A stretch of DNA of 39,785 nucleotides from Anaerococcus sp. AGMB09787 (GCF_022808955.1 NZ_JAKZEY010000013.1:1-39785); one strand, 5' to 3'. Positions 17,430 to 25,213 are shown, counted from the stretch's first letter. Made by a program: numbers and translations. Notes: generated by a model not told the origin, from the letters alone.

Positions 17430-17463
17430 TAAAAAAAAGGACACTAAACTAGCATCCCTTTTC
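17430..17463 (-). terminator. Weak terminator between ptsH and ptsI
   Basis: On the minus strand a 13-bp imperfect stem (AAAAGGGATGCTA with TAGTGTCCTTTT, three G-T pairs, GTT loop) is followed by more T. It begins about 10 bases after the ptsH stop and ends about 16 bases before the ptsI start. It is expected to let part of the transcription through, giving more HPr than enzyme I. Confidence 0.6.
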
Positions 17464-17472
17464 CTACTATTA

Positions 17473-17733
17473 TTATTCAGATAAGTTATTGATAAAATCT
17501 ACTAGTTCATCGGCAAATTTATCTTCGTCATCGCCTTCAACTACTATAGTAATTTCTGTTCCCTTAGCTATACCAAGGCTCATTACGTTAAAGATTGACT
17601 TAGCATTTGCTTCTTTTCCTTCTTTAATAATTTTAACTTCACCTGGATAATTTTTTACAAATTGAACTAATGAAGCTGCTGGTCTAGCGTGTAGGCCTGT
17701 TTCATTTGTTACTACTACTTTTCTTTCTGCCAT
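17473..17733 (-). CDS. ptsH: PTS phosphocarrier protein HPr
   Basis: An 86-aa HPr. His15 in GLHARPA accepts phosphate from enzyme I and passes it to sugar-specific EIIA. Ser46 in AKSIFNVMSLGI is the regulatory site for HPr kinase, as in Firmicutes, and P-Ser-HPr would be the co-repressor of CcpA. ATG follows AGGAGG. It lies 64 bases downstream of a CcpA-like gene, a telling neighbour, and 59 bases upstream of ptsI with a partial terminator between. Confidence 0.97.
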   Translation of the reverse strand: MAERKVVVTNETGLHARPAASLVQFVKNYPGEVKIIKEGKEANAKSIFNVMSLGIAKGTEITIVVEGDDEDKFADELVDFINNLSE

Positions 17734-17797
17734 AATTGACTGCCTCCTATTAATATTTACAATTTTATTTTACTATATTTTTCGCATTTAACAACAG

Positions 17798-18808
17798 TTA
17801 AGATAAAGACTTGGTTGATTCTCTCCTAACTATTTGACCTTCTATAATCCAATCATTCTCAAGAATATCTTCTTCTTCCTTGATTCTCTTAATTAAAGCC
17901 CTAATTGCTATGGCTCCTATATCATAGTAAGGAACTGCCACTGTTGTAAGTTTTGGCCTATATATATTGGCAATAGTACTACCACCAAAGCCGGCTATAC
18001 TTATATCTTCTGGAACTCTGATATTATTATCTACACAATAATTTATAAATCCTATGGCTACTTCATCATTTACACAGGTTGCCGCAGTAATTCCTTCGCT
18101 CTCTATGATTTTCTTAGCCTCATCCCCTATACTGTAGCCATCATCAGAAGTTCCACCTTGGCAGTTGATAACAAGCCCCTTCTTAGAATTTTCTTCTGTT
18201 GCTTCCAAGAAGCCCTTCAACATTGATTGGTTTAAGATATTATTTTCATCATGGTTGATGTATAAGAAGTTATCATGTCCCTTGTTTATTAGAAATTCAA
18301 TAAGCTTCTTTTCTTCTTCCTTGTAATCGATTTTTACAGTCTTAATATTATTGTAAACATGGTACTTATCTAATAAGACAAATGGAATTCTTCTGTTTCT
18401 TAGCTTAACTAAAACTTCAGCTGAAATATTTTCGGTAATTATAATTAAACCTTCTACTTGTTTAGTCGCCAAAAAGTCAATGGCATTTTCAAGAGATTCA
18501 TCATCACCATAAGAGCTTGATAGGAGGATATCGTATTTATAAACCCTACCAATTTCTTCAACTCCCCTAATCAATTGGGCCATGTATTCTATACCCAAAT
18601 CTTCTACTATAACACCAATTAGGTTTGACCTACGCATTACAAGAGACCTTGCTAGCTCATTAGGCTTAAATTGAAGTTTGTTAATGGCATCTAAAACTTT
18701 TTTTCTTGCTTCAGGGCTTACAGGTTTAGAATTATTCATAACTCTCGATACTGTAGAAATAGAAACTCCAGCAAGCTTAGCTACATCTTTAATCGTTGGT
18801 TGACTCAT
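17798..18808 (-). CDS. LacI-family regulator, CcpA-like
   Basis: A 336-aa LacI/GalR regulator. The N-terminal helix-turn-helix is TIKDVAKLAGVSISTVSRVM (about 5-24) followed by the hinge helix with NELARSLV. The periplasmic-binding-like effector domain runs from about 60 to the end. In Firmicutes CcpA is the LacI-family member that works with P-Ser46-HPr at cre sites. The gene next to ptsH makes CcpA a reasonable guess, but other LacI members share this layout. ATG follows GGAGGAG. No cre-like site was found in the short upstream regions of ptsH or glgC. Confidence 0.75.
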   Translation of the reverse strand: MSQPTIKDVAKLAGVSISTVSRVMNNSKPVSPEARKKVLDAINKLQFKPNELARSLVMRRSNLIGVIVEDLGIEYMAQLIRGVEEIGRVYKYDILLSSSYGDDESLENAIDFLATKQVEGLIIITENISAEVLVKLRNRRIPFVLLDKYHVYNNIKTVKIDYKEEEKKLIEFLINKGHDNFLYINHDENNILNQSMLKGFLEATEENSKKGLVINCQGGTSDDGYSIGDEAKKIIESEGITAATCVNDEVAIGFINYCVDNNIRVPEDISIAGFGGSTIANIYRPKLTTVAVPYYDIGAIAIRALIKRIKEEEDILENDWIIEGQIVRRESTKSLS

Positions 18809-18818
18809 TTCTCCTCCT

Positions 18819-18843
18819 AAAAAAGGTCATCATAAGATGACCC
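18819..18843 (-). terminator. Terminator of the ytxH-ytxG unit
   Basis: On the minus strand GGTCATC and GATGACC form a perfect 7-bp stem around TTAT, followed by six T. It starts 4 bases after the ytxG-like stop and separates that unit from the CcpA-like gene, ending just upstream of that gene's ribosome binding site. Confidence 0.88.
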
Positions 18844-18847
18844 AATA

Positions 18848-19291
18848 TTATCTACCACCTAATACATTTCTAACTATATCAATTACATCCATAATCAATG
18901 AAGAATAGTCTGTAATAGAGGCTACACCAGAACCTAATGAATCAATACTATCTACTGCTGTTACTCCTACGTAATTTACAGTATCACGTATATCATCAGT
19001 TATGCTATTAACATTTGTCATTGTGTCATTTGCTTTAGCTATAGCCATCTTTAAATTAGGATCGCTTGTTATAGAATTAATATTAGCTACTAAGTTATTT
19101 GCTTCTTCGGTAAGTTTTGGAAGTTTTCCTATTACTTGATCTAAATTATCTTGGTTCTTATCAAGTACTCCTTGAACCTTGTTGAGCAAAGTGATTAAAT
19201 TCTTTAGGAAAAGAATCAAAAATACTAGGGCTACAATACCTAATATTGTAAGAACAACTGACCCAAGAAGTTCAAAATTAATTGTTAACAT
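18848..19291 (-). CDS. DUF948 family protein (YtxG-like)
   Basis: A 147-aa protein with one N-terminal membrane helix (about 8-32) and a long heptad-like helical stretch after it, as in DUF948 and B. subtilis YtxG. YtxG and YtxH are general-stress proteins of the sigma-B regulon in B. subtilis; their function is unknown. Here it is the second gene of a two-gene unit, 10 bases after the YtxH-like gene, with a terminator behind it. Family assignment is by architecture and partner, so moderate. Confidence 0.75.
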   Translation of the reverse strand: MLTINFELLGSVVLTILGIVALVFLILFLKNLITLLNKVQGVLDKNQDNLDQVIGKLPKLTEEANNLVANINSITSDPNLKMAIAKANDTMTNVNSITDDIRDTVNYVGVTAVDSIDSLGSGVASITDYSSLIMDVIDIVRNVLGGR

Positions 19292-19301
19292 TTAAATCCC
19301 C

Positions 19302-19955
19302 TTAGTTTTTCTTTGCCTTGTTGTCTTCTTTAACTTTTTTAGCTGTATCTTTTACTTCTTTTCCTGTGTCTTTTGCAGTTTCCTTAACTTCTTTACCTGT
19401 TTCCTTTGCAGCATCTTTAACATCCTTGCTGCCTTCTTTGATTTCTTCGCCTGCATCTTTTGCAGTTTCTTTTACTTCTTCACCTGTTTTCTTGGCAACA
19501 TCTTTGACATCTTTAGATCCTTCTTTAACAATGTTAGCTACTTCTCCAGCACCTTCTTTGATTTCTTCAAAGGCTTCTTTAGATGATTCTTTGATTTCAT
19601 TTCCAGTTTCTTTTACGATTTCGCTTCCATATTCAAAGCCATCTTTAATAGGTTTTAGGTCTGTGTAAGCTCTGTATTTGATGTCTTCATAAGTATCCTT
19701 AGCTGTATCTATGGCATCTTTAGCGCCTTCTTTAACATTTTCTACTGTATCATTTACAGCATTTGCTAAATCTTCTCTAGTCTCTTTACCTGATTTTGGT
19801 GCAAGTAAAACTCCTGCAGCAACTCCAACTAAAGCACCAAATAATAGACCTTGTCCTCTCATCCTATTATCATGGTTTTTAGCCTTCCAAATTTCATATT
19901 TTATTTCTCTTCTTTTAGCTTTTGCACGTTCTTCAATGTAATCTGATATTGACAT
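19302..19955 (-). CDS. YtxH-like protein with LEA-type repeat tail
   Basis: A 217-aa protein. The YtxH motif is at about 36-60: GLLFGALVGVAAGVLLAP followed by KSGKETR, one glycine-rich membrane helix. The remaining 155 residues are a highly charged tail of roughly 11-residue units (DAKETGKEVKETAKD, EEIKEGSKDVKDAAK and similar), as in late embryogenesis abundant proteins. Such tails are intrinsically disordered and fold to amphipathic helices under drying or osmotic stress. The ATG follows AAAGGAG, with a second copy of the same site 14 bases upstream. A sigma-B-like promoter precedes it. Confidence 0.82.
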   Translation of the reverse strand: MSISDYIEERAKAKRREIKYEIWKAKNHDNRMRGQGLLFGALVGVAAGVLLAPKSGKETREDLANAVNDTVENVKEGAKDAIDTAKDTYEDIKYRAYTDLKPIKDGFEYGSEIVKETGNEIKESSKEAFEEIKEGAGEVANIVKEGSKDVKDVAKKTGEEVKETAKDAGEEIKEGSKDVKDAAKETGKEVKETAKDTGKEVKDTAKKVKEDNKAKKN

Positions 19956-20001
19956 ATTTACTCCTTTATATTTACTCCTTTAAATTTAAGTTTATTTATT
20001 A

Positions 20002-20033
20002 ATTATAATACCCTTTTCTCAAGAAATTTAAAC
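20002..20033 (-). promoter_or_regulatory. Sigma-B-like promoter of the ytxH-ytxG unit
   Basis: On the minus strand GTTTAA (20028-20033) and GGGTAT (20008-20013) are separated by 14 bases. This equals the B. subtilis sigma-B consensus in both hexamers and spacing. A sigma-A-like TATAAT (20002-20007) overlaps the end, but it has only a poor -35 (TTAAAT, 18 bases). The start would lie about 45 bases upstream of ytxH. Whether this organism has sigma-B is not visible here. Confidence 0.55.
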
Positions 20034-20043
20034 GTAAATTAAT

Positions 20044-20206
20044 AAATCCTAAGGTGGCCCTATCTTTAAGACCTTCGCGTATGTGAAGGTGGGCAAGCTG
20101 CCTAAAATCTCTGACTTCCACTCTACGGAGGCGTGTCATCAAAGTTAGGACTCCGCAATCCCTTATAAAAGTTGTAGGTTTAAATTTGGACCAAAACCCT
20201 TAGGAT
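20044..20206 (-). ncRNA. ssrS: Structured RNA, 6S-like candidate
   Basis: About 163 nt on the minus strand. The 5' end ATCCTAAGG (20206-20198) pairs perfectly with CCTTAGGAT (20054-20046), and inside it TGGTCC (20193-20188) pairs with GGGCCA (20060-20055), giving a long closing stem. A side hairpin ACCTTC/GAAGGT lies on the 3' side (20071-20090) and CGGAG/CTCCG closes the distal part (about 20151-20155 with 20124-20128). A long closing stem, an open centre and a small 3' hairpin are the shape of 6S RNA. A strong promoter predicts a start exactly at the closing stem. No coding potential. The 6S identity is inference; the RNA gene itself is better supported. Confidence 0.6.
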
Positions 20207-20212
20207 ATTCTT

Positions 20213-20241
20213 ATTATAATATATGAAAAGGATTTTTGCAA
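20213..20241 (-). promoter_or_regulatory. Promoter of the 6S-like RNA
   Basis: On the minus strand TTGCAA (20236-20241) and TATAAT (20213-20218) with a 17-base spacer, a good sigma-A promoter. The predicted start (about 20206) coincides with the first paired base of the RNA's closing stem. Confidence 0.7.
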
Positions 20242-20256
20242 ATAAAATTTTCATAG

Positions 20257-21093
20257 TTATGAAGTAAATCCTTTGAAATCATAAGGATATTTGATTGATA
20301 TGTTTTCCTTACCATAAAAGCTCTTAAATTTTAAAAAGTAGGAGTGGAGGTAGAATCTTTCAATATCTATATCTGATCCATAGAGCCTATCTCCTACTAT
20401 GGGATGCCCTAGTGAACTTAAGGATAGCCTTATCTGATGGGTTTTGCCCGTAAGGATCTTACATTCTATCAGGGAAAACTCGTCATAGGTCTTCACTGTT
20501 TTAAAAATTGTCCTAGCAAGCTTGCCATTTTCAGATACCTTATATTTTTTATCTTCCTCATGATAAGCTATATTTATTCTTACTTCCCTATCTATATCTA
20601 GCCTTCCTTCTACTAAGGCTAGGTATTTTTTCTCCATTAAATTCTTTTCTATGAGATCTTGGTAGTAACCTTGGGCAAATTTATTCTTGGCTACTATTAG
20701 TAGGCCTGAAGTAGACATATCGAGCCTATTTACAAAACGGATTTTGGCTTTTATATTTTTTTCTTTGAAATAATAAGCAAGATGATTAGCAAGGCTTACT
20801 TGACCCATAGAATTCATGGTGATACCTGGATCCTTATTTATAACCAGGGTATTTTCATCTTCGTAGGCTATTTTTATCTTTCCTGCTATGGGTTCATAGT
20901 CTATTTCCTCTTCTGGAATTGGGATTTTAACCTGGTCAGATGCCTTTAGTTTTTGGCTCTTGTAAACTTTTTTCTCATTTAATAAGTAGCCTTCTTTTAG
21001 GATTTGTTCTATTGACCTTTTGGAAAAACCCAGATCCTTTAGGAACTTTCTTGTTTGAATTCCTTCCTTTACTTTATATGATAAATATTTCAT
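20257..21093 (-). CDS. RluA-family pseudouridine synthase
   Basis: A 278-aa enzyme. An S4-like N-terminal region (about 12-60) precedes the catalytic domain with VNRLDMSTSGL (catalytic Asp125), GKTHQIR and GDRLYG. It modifies uridines in rRNA or tRNA; the exact target cannot be read. It is a paralogue of the 7642-8598 protein and resembles the shorter YjbO/YhcT group. ATG follows GGGGAG. Its start region is shared with the divergent nadK promoter, with 62 bases between the coding starts. The 6S-like RNA follows its stop. Confidence 0.88.
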   Translation of the reverse strand: MKYLSYKVKEGIQTRKFLKDLGFSKRSIEQILKEGYLLNEKKVYKSQKLKASDQVKIPIPEEEIDYEPIAGKIKIAYEDENTLVINKDPGITMNSMGQVSLANHLAYYFKEKNIKAKIRFVNRLDMSTSGLLIVAKNKFAQGYYQDLIEKNLMEKKYLALVEGRLDIDREVRINIAYHEEDKKYKVSENGKLARTIFKTVKTYDEFSLIECKILTGKTHQIRLSLSSLGHPIVGDRLYGSDIDIERFYLHSYFLKFKSFYGKENISIKYPYDFKGFTS

Positions 21094-21123
21094 ATTCTCC
21101 CCTATTTTATCTTCTATTCTCTA

Positions 21124-21132
21124 TGTTATAAT
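21124..21132 (+). promoter_or_regulatory. Extended -10 promoter of nadK
   Basis: TGTTATAAT is an extended -10 element (TG at 21124-21125, TATAAT at 21127-21132). No good -35 is seen. The start should fall near 21138-21140, so the in-frame ATG at 21138 would be at or before the 5' end of the mRNA. This supports the later start at 21156. Confidence 0.55.
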
Positions 21133-21155
21133 ATTATATGAGAAAGGATTTTCAA

Positions 21156-21941
21156 ATGAATAATAAGATTAATATTTTTAAAAATAGATCTAAGTTAACT
21201 AAGTCAACTTATCAAAAAACTAAGAAAATTTTACACAGGTATGGCTACAAAATCACCCCCTACTATGAAGATGACGCAGCTTTAAACCTAGTCTTAGGTG
21301 GTGACGGTGCCTTTATTAATGCCGTCCACCAATCCAAGTTTTCACAAATTCCCTTTGTAGGGATAAACACTGGCCATCTAGGTTTTTACCAAGAAATTGA
21401 ACCAGACAATATCGAGGATTTTGTAAGAGATTTTTCTAATGGCAACTACCACATGGAGATATTATCTGTCCTCGAAACAAAATTTAAAAATAAGACCTTT
21501 GATTCCATAAATGAACTAGTAATCAAGTCCAATAAATCTCAAATGATTAGGCTAAAGGTCTTCATTGATGGGATTTTTATTGAGTCTTTTGCTGGTGATG
21601 GACTTATCATATCTACACCTCATGGGTCAACTGCCTACAGTCTATCAGCAGGTGGTGCCATCCTCCACCAAAGTCTTAACGGCTTTGAATTAACCCCTAT
21701 TTCTCCAGTTTATTCTAATTTAAACAACACCTTGAGAGCCCCTATAGTTCTCCCTCAAGATGCTACTATTGAAATAAGTGTTTCAAAAAGAGATTTTGAC
21801 CATACAGTCCTAATCTTTGATGGTAGGCAAGAAATTAGTGGTGACTTTAGGATTAAAACAACCTTATCTAAGAAAAAGATTAACAAGGTTATCCTCGATA
21901 AGAACCAATATTGGTCAAATATCAAGGACAAGTTAATGTAA
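21156..21941 (+). CDS. nadK: NAD kinase
   Basis: This enzyme phosphorylates NAD to NADP with ATP or polyphosphate. The family signature GGDG is at about 48-51, followed by GINTGHLGF and the second motif GDGLIISTPHGSTAYSLSAGG-like region that binds NAD. Start: ATG 21156 is chosen since AAAGGA lies 7 bases before it; ATG 21138 sits on the promoter. Length about 261 aa is normal. This is the only protein gene on the plus strand outside the prophage. Its stop touches the stop of the PBP gene coming the other way; a small hairpin TCTACA-TTCA-TGTAGA just past the stop may end the transcript. Confidence 0.95.
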   Translation: MNNKINIFKNRSKLTKSTYQKTKKILHRYGYKITPYYEDDAALNLVLGGDGAFINAVHQSKFSQIPFVGINTGHLGFYQEIEPDNIEDFVRDFSNGNYHMEILSVLETKFKNKTFDSINELVIKSNKSQMIRLKVFIDGIFIESFAGDGLIISTPHGSTAYSLSAGGAILHQSLNGFELTPISPVYSNLNNTLRAPIVLPQDATIEISVSKRDFDHTVLIFDGRQEISGDFRIKTTLSKKKINKVILDKNQYWSNIKDKLM

Positions 21942-23465
21942 TTAATCTAGGTCTACATTCATGTAGATTTCATCTAGGATATTTTTGGCTAGGGGAGCAG
22001 CTACCTCCCCTCCTGTCCCTTCACTATCTTCTACCACAAGGGAGATAGTAAGTTTGGGATCATAGGCTGGGGCAAAGCCCACAAACCAAGCATCTACTAG
22101 GTCCCCTTCCTTATCAGCTGTACCAGTCTTTCCTGCTATTTGGAGATAGTCAAGGTAGGCATTAATTCCAGTTCCCTTGGTTACTACTTCTACCATCATA
22201 TCTCTAATGGCCTTGGCATTATCAGCACTTGTTACTTCTGATAGGAGCTTATCCTTATTTTCTTTTACTATATTCCCTTCCTTATCTACTATTTTATTTA
22301 CAAGTCTAGGCGCCATCATCTTGCCCTCGTTTGCTATGGCAGAAGTTATCATAGCCATGTGGAGAGGAGTAATTTGACTTTTTCCATAACCAAAACCTGT
22401 CATCGCAGTATCTACCCTATTTAATTCATCAAAAGGAATTATAGAGTTTAGCTTATCTAGGTCAAAGTTATAATCCCTATTTATCATAAATCTCTCTGCT
22501 AGTGACTCATACTTATCCTTGCCCAAAACATCGGTCTTGTTGGCAAAATAGGTATTGACAGAGTTTACAAAGGCTGATCTTAAGTCAAGAAAGCCATAGA
22601 CTTGATCAGCATAATTTTTGATTTCGTAACCTTGGATTTCTTCACTACCTGTATCTTGGTAGGTCTCGTCTATATCATTTTCCAAGATTCCAGTTGCTGT
22701 TACAATCTTGAAGGTAGAACCTGGCCTATATCCTCCATTGGTTGCCCTATTTACTAGAGAACCGTCATTATTTTGAATTATACTATCCCAGTCTTCATCA
22801 ATGGTATTTGGATCAAAGGTAGGATTTGACACTAAGGCCAAGACCTCACCTGTTCTAGGATCCATAATTACACAGGCTCCCACAATATTTTCCATATATT
22901 TATAGACTATATTTTGGATATTTTGATCAATAGATAGATGTAAGTCATAACCCGTATCGTTATTGATTACCATCTTCCTAAACTTAGACTGGCTATCTTC
23001 ACTAAGTGCCAGGAGGAACTTATTGTAGGATTTCTCAATACCAGACTTTCCATAGGTCTTAGAATTATAGCCAGTAACAAAGGCTGCAGCTCTACCGTAA
23101 TTGTAAACTCGGTACTGGCTTCCATTTTCATCATAGTCACTGTAGGCTAGGACATTTTCGTTCCTATCGTAGATAGATCCCCTATGGACCTTATCTTCAT
23201 CAACCCAAAGCCTCCTATTGTGGGAGTGATTTTCTATCTTGTTACTTTTAAAAAGTTGAAAGTAAACCATATATAGGGCAAGTCCCATAAAGAGTCCCAC
23301 AAATAAAACCATTGTCATAATAAGCCTACGGTTTAGGGTTATTTTTGAAAGAACATTTAGTTCATTATTTTCCTTAAGTCTTTTTTTCTCTTCTTTTTTC
23401 CTTATTTTCGAAAGTAAAGACTCCGAATCTTTTCTTTTTTTGCTTATATTATAATCTTTCTTCAT
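21942..23465 (-). CDS. Class B penicillin-binding protein (transpeptidase)
   Basis: A membrane-anchored D,D-transpeptidase that cross-links peptidoglycan. A basic cytoplasmic tail (unusually Lys/Arg-rich, about 50 residues) is followed by one membrane helix (about residues 60-82 of the long frame), a short non-catalytic domain and the penicillin-binding domain with STFK (nucleophile Ser262), SVN (314-316) and KTG (458-460). It resembles PbpA/SpoVD-type partners of RodA/FtsW. The gene overlaps the 3' end of the RodA/FtsW gene. The start is uncertain: ATG at 23501, 23474 and 23465 are all in frame; the last is preceded by GGGGA at good spacing. Residue numbers refer to the 519-aa long frame. 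Confidence 0.93.
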   Translation of the reverse strand: MKKDYNISKKRKDSESLLSKIRKKEEKKRLKENNELNVLSKITLNRRLIMTMVLFVGLFMGLALYMVYFQLFKSNKIENHSHNRRLWVDEDKVHRGSIYDRNENVLAYSDYDENGSQYRVYNYGRAAAFVTGYNSKTYGKSGIEKSYNKFLLALSEDSQSKFRKMVINNDTGYDLHLSIDQNIQNIVYKYMENIVGACVIMDPRTGEVLALVSNPTFDPNTIDEDWDSIIQNNDGSLVNRATNGGYRPGSTFKIVTATGILENDIDETYQDTGSEEIQGYEIKNYADQVYGFLDLRSAFVNSVNTYFANKTDVLGKDKYESLAERFMINRDYNFDLDKLNSIIPFDELNRVDTAMTGFGYGKSQITPLHMAMITSAIANEGKMMAPRLVNKIVDKEGNIVKENKDKLLSEVTSADNAKAIRDMMVEVVTKGTGINAYLDYLQIAGKTGTADKEGDLVDAWFVGFAPAYDPKLTISLVVEDSEGTGGEVAAPLAKNILDEIYMNVDLD

Positions 23466-24717
23466 CTTCTTCATCCCCGTACTTAATTTCTTCGCCAGCA
23501 TATTGGAGGACTGCTAGGAGTATAAATCCTGCCACCATTGATGATCCTCCCTGGCTTATGAAAGGAAGGGTTACACCCGTTAAAGGAATAATTTGCATGA
23601 CTCCTCCTAAGATTATGAAGGTCTGAAGGGCAAAGAGAATTCCTATACAAAAGGCTAAGATCGAATAGAACCTATCCTTTTGGATGAGGGAAATTTTTAT
23701 TGCCCTGTAAACCAAAATCATAAACAAAAGTATAACGGCAATCCCCATAAATACACCCATTTCTTCACAGATAGCAGGGAAGATAAAGTCTGACTCTGCA
23801 ACTGGTACAAAGTCTGGCCTACCAAGGCCTATACCAGATCCAAATAGTCCACCAGAAGCCATGGCAAAAAGTGCCTGAGTTATCTGATAGCCAGTAACAT
23901 CTATATCTGACCAAGGGTCCTTCCAAGTAGCAACCCTAACCCTAACATGGGCAAATAAGAAGTAGGCCACAATAGATCCTAATATCATCAAAATCATATT
24001 AATAAGAATAAGCTTCCTATCCTTGTCATAGACAAATTGGCTCAAGATCATTGTTCCAAAAAATATAAGGGCAGTTCCCAAGTCCTTTTGCAAGAATAAA
24101 AACCCTATAAACACATAGATTATAAAGTTCATATAGTACTTGCCAAAGGGCTTTTTCGTGTACTCATAGTAGTGAGTATAAAAACTTGCTATGAAAAAAG
24201 CAAGGGGTACCTTGATAAATTCTGAGGGCTGGATACTAATTGGTCCAAGAATAATCCAGTTCTTAGCTCCTCCTATATAAGAACCAAATACTAGGGTTAT
24301 GGCAAACAAAAATATACTAATTCCCACATAAAACTTATTTAGCTTATGCCAAATATGAACCTTCTTCAAGATAAAATATGTAAGGAAAAAGACCACTAGT
24401 CCCACCAAATAATAATTGAGCTGTCTCTTACCAAGTCCTGGATCTAGCCTATAAATTATTGCTACACCAATCGAAAAGAGCATATTTACAATCATAAGCA
24501 AAATTGAACTTGTCGACGAAATCTTCCCTATGATTAATGTTGAAGAAACTGTAGCCAGAAGGATCAAAACATAGGTTATGAAGTCCGGCTTGGTTAGGGT
24601 TTCTATATTATATATCATAGAGAGTGATAAGGATAGGAACTCAAAGATAAAGAGCAAGAATATAGCCCTTTTTTCGACACTTTTTTTCCTTAAGTTAAGA
24701 TCGAAGGCCCTAATCAT
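23449..24717 (-). CDS. RodA/FtsW/SpoVE-family glycosyltransferase
   Basis: A SEDS-family peptidoglycan polymerase of about 422 aa with ten or so hydrophobic helices. Landmarks are GAKNWI (the extracellular loop after helix 3-4), QKDLGTA(L) in a conserved inner segment, GSGIGLGRPDFVP, and the C-terminal TGVTLPFISQGGSS signature. It works with the class B PBP encoded directly downstream, which its gene overlaps. Start: ATG 24717 follows AAGGTGG at good spacing; a GTG three codons earlier is possible. It overlaps the FHA gene by 8 bases. Confidence 0.93.
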   Translation of the reverse strand: MIRAFDLNLRKKSVEKRAIFLLFIFEFLSLSLSMIYNIETLTKPDFITYVLILLATVSSTLIIGKISSTSSILLMIVNMLFSIGVAIIYRLDPGLGKRQLNYYLVGLVVFFLTYFILKKVHIWHKLNKFYVGISIFLFAITLVFGSYIGGAKNWIILGPISIQPSEFIKVPLAFFIASFYTHYYEYTKKPFGKYYMNFIIYVFIGFLFLQKDLGTALIFFGTMILSQFVYDKDRKLILINMILMILGSIVAYFLFAHVRVRVATWKDPWSDIDVTGYQITQALFAMASGGLFGSGIGLGRPDFVPVAESDFIFPAICEEMGVFMGIAVILLFMILVYRAIKISLIQKDRFYSILAFCIGILFALQTFIILGGVMQIIPLTGVTLPFISQGGSSMVAGFILLAVLQYAGEEIKYGDEEDEERL

Positions 24718-25213
24718 TGCTACCACCTTGGATAAATAAGAATTTTAGCCTGCCCATATCTATAATATCTTCACTCTTTAGCTCAATGGCATCTGCTATC
24801 TTTTCCCCATTCAAAAAGGTTCCATTGGCACTTTTTAAATCTTCCAAGAAGTAAATTCCCTCATCTTCTACAATCCTAGCATGGAACTTGGACAAGAACT
24901 TATCCTTTATAGAAATAGAATTCCTATCATCCCTTCCTATGGTGTTATCAGAAGCTAGATAGTAAAACTCTTGGGTAGCAAAGTCAAATCCTTGGTCGAG
25001 ATTGACAAGCTTCAAGAAGGTATCAGACTTGGATTCCTTCTTTAGGGTAGTCCTTACATCGTAGTAGATGATTTTTATAATTGAATATATAAAATAAAAA
25101 ACTATAAAAACAAATATGTATTTTAATATAGTTGAAAGTAATTGGTATAGGGTTAAATTTCCGAATACATTTACTGAAAATATCCTATCAATAAAATTAA
25201 AAAATTTTTCCAT
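24710..25213 (-). CDS. FHA-domain membrane protein
   Basis: A 167-aa protein with one N-terminal membrane helix (about 24-47) and a C-terminal forkhead-associated domain (about 85-165). The FHA phosphothreonine-binding core is visible: GRDDRNSI, then LSKFHARI and LKSANGTFLNG. In Actinobacteria FHA proteins sit with rodA, pbpA and the kinase genes, where they recruit division proteins. Here the FHA-rodA-pbp order is the same, but no Ser/Thr kinase is in the window. ATG follows AAAGGAG. It is the first gene of the three-gene unit. Confidence 0.87.
   Translation of the reverse strand: MEKFFNFIDRIFSVNVFGNLTLYQLLSTILKYIFVFIVFYFIYSIIKIIYYDVRTTLKKESKSDTFLKLVNLDQGFDFATQEFYYLASDNTIGRDDRNSISIKDKFLSKFHARIVEDEGIYFLEDLKSANGTFLNGEKIADAIELKSEDIIDMGRLKFLFIQGGSND

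Noticed and set aside
19318-19668. Plus-strand ORF of 116 aa rich in Ser and Leu
   Set aside because: Antisense shadow of the repeat tail of the YtxH-like gene; its repeats mirror the coding repeats.
21952-21967. Hairpin after nadK as a strong terminator
   Set aside because: Six base pairs with only three T behind it and inside the PBP coding end; kept as a remark only.
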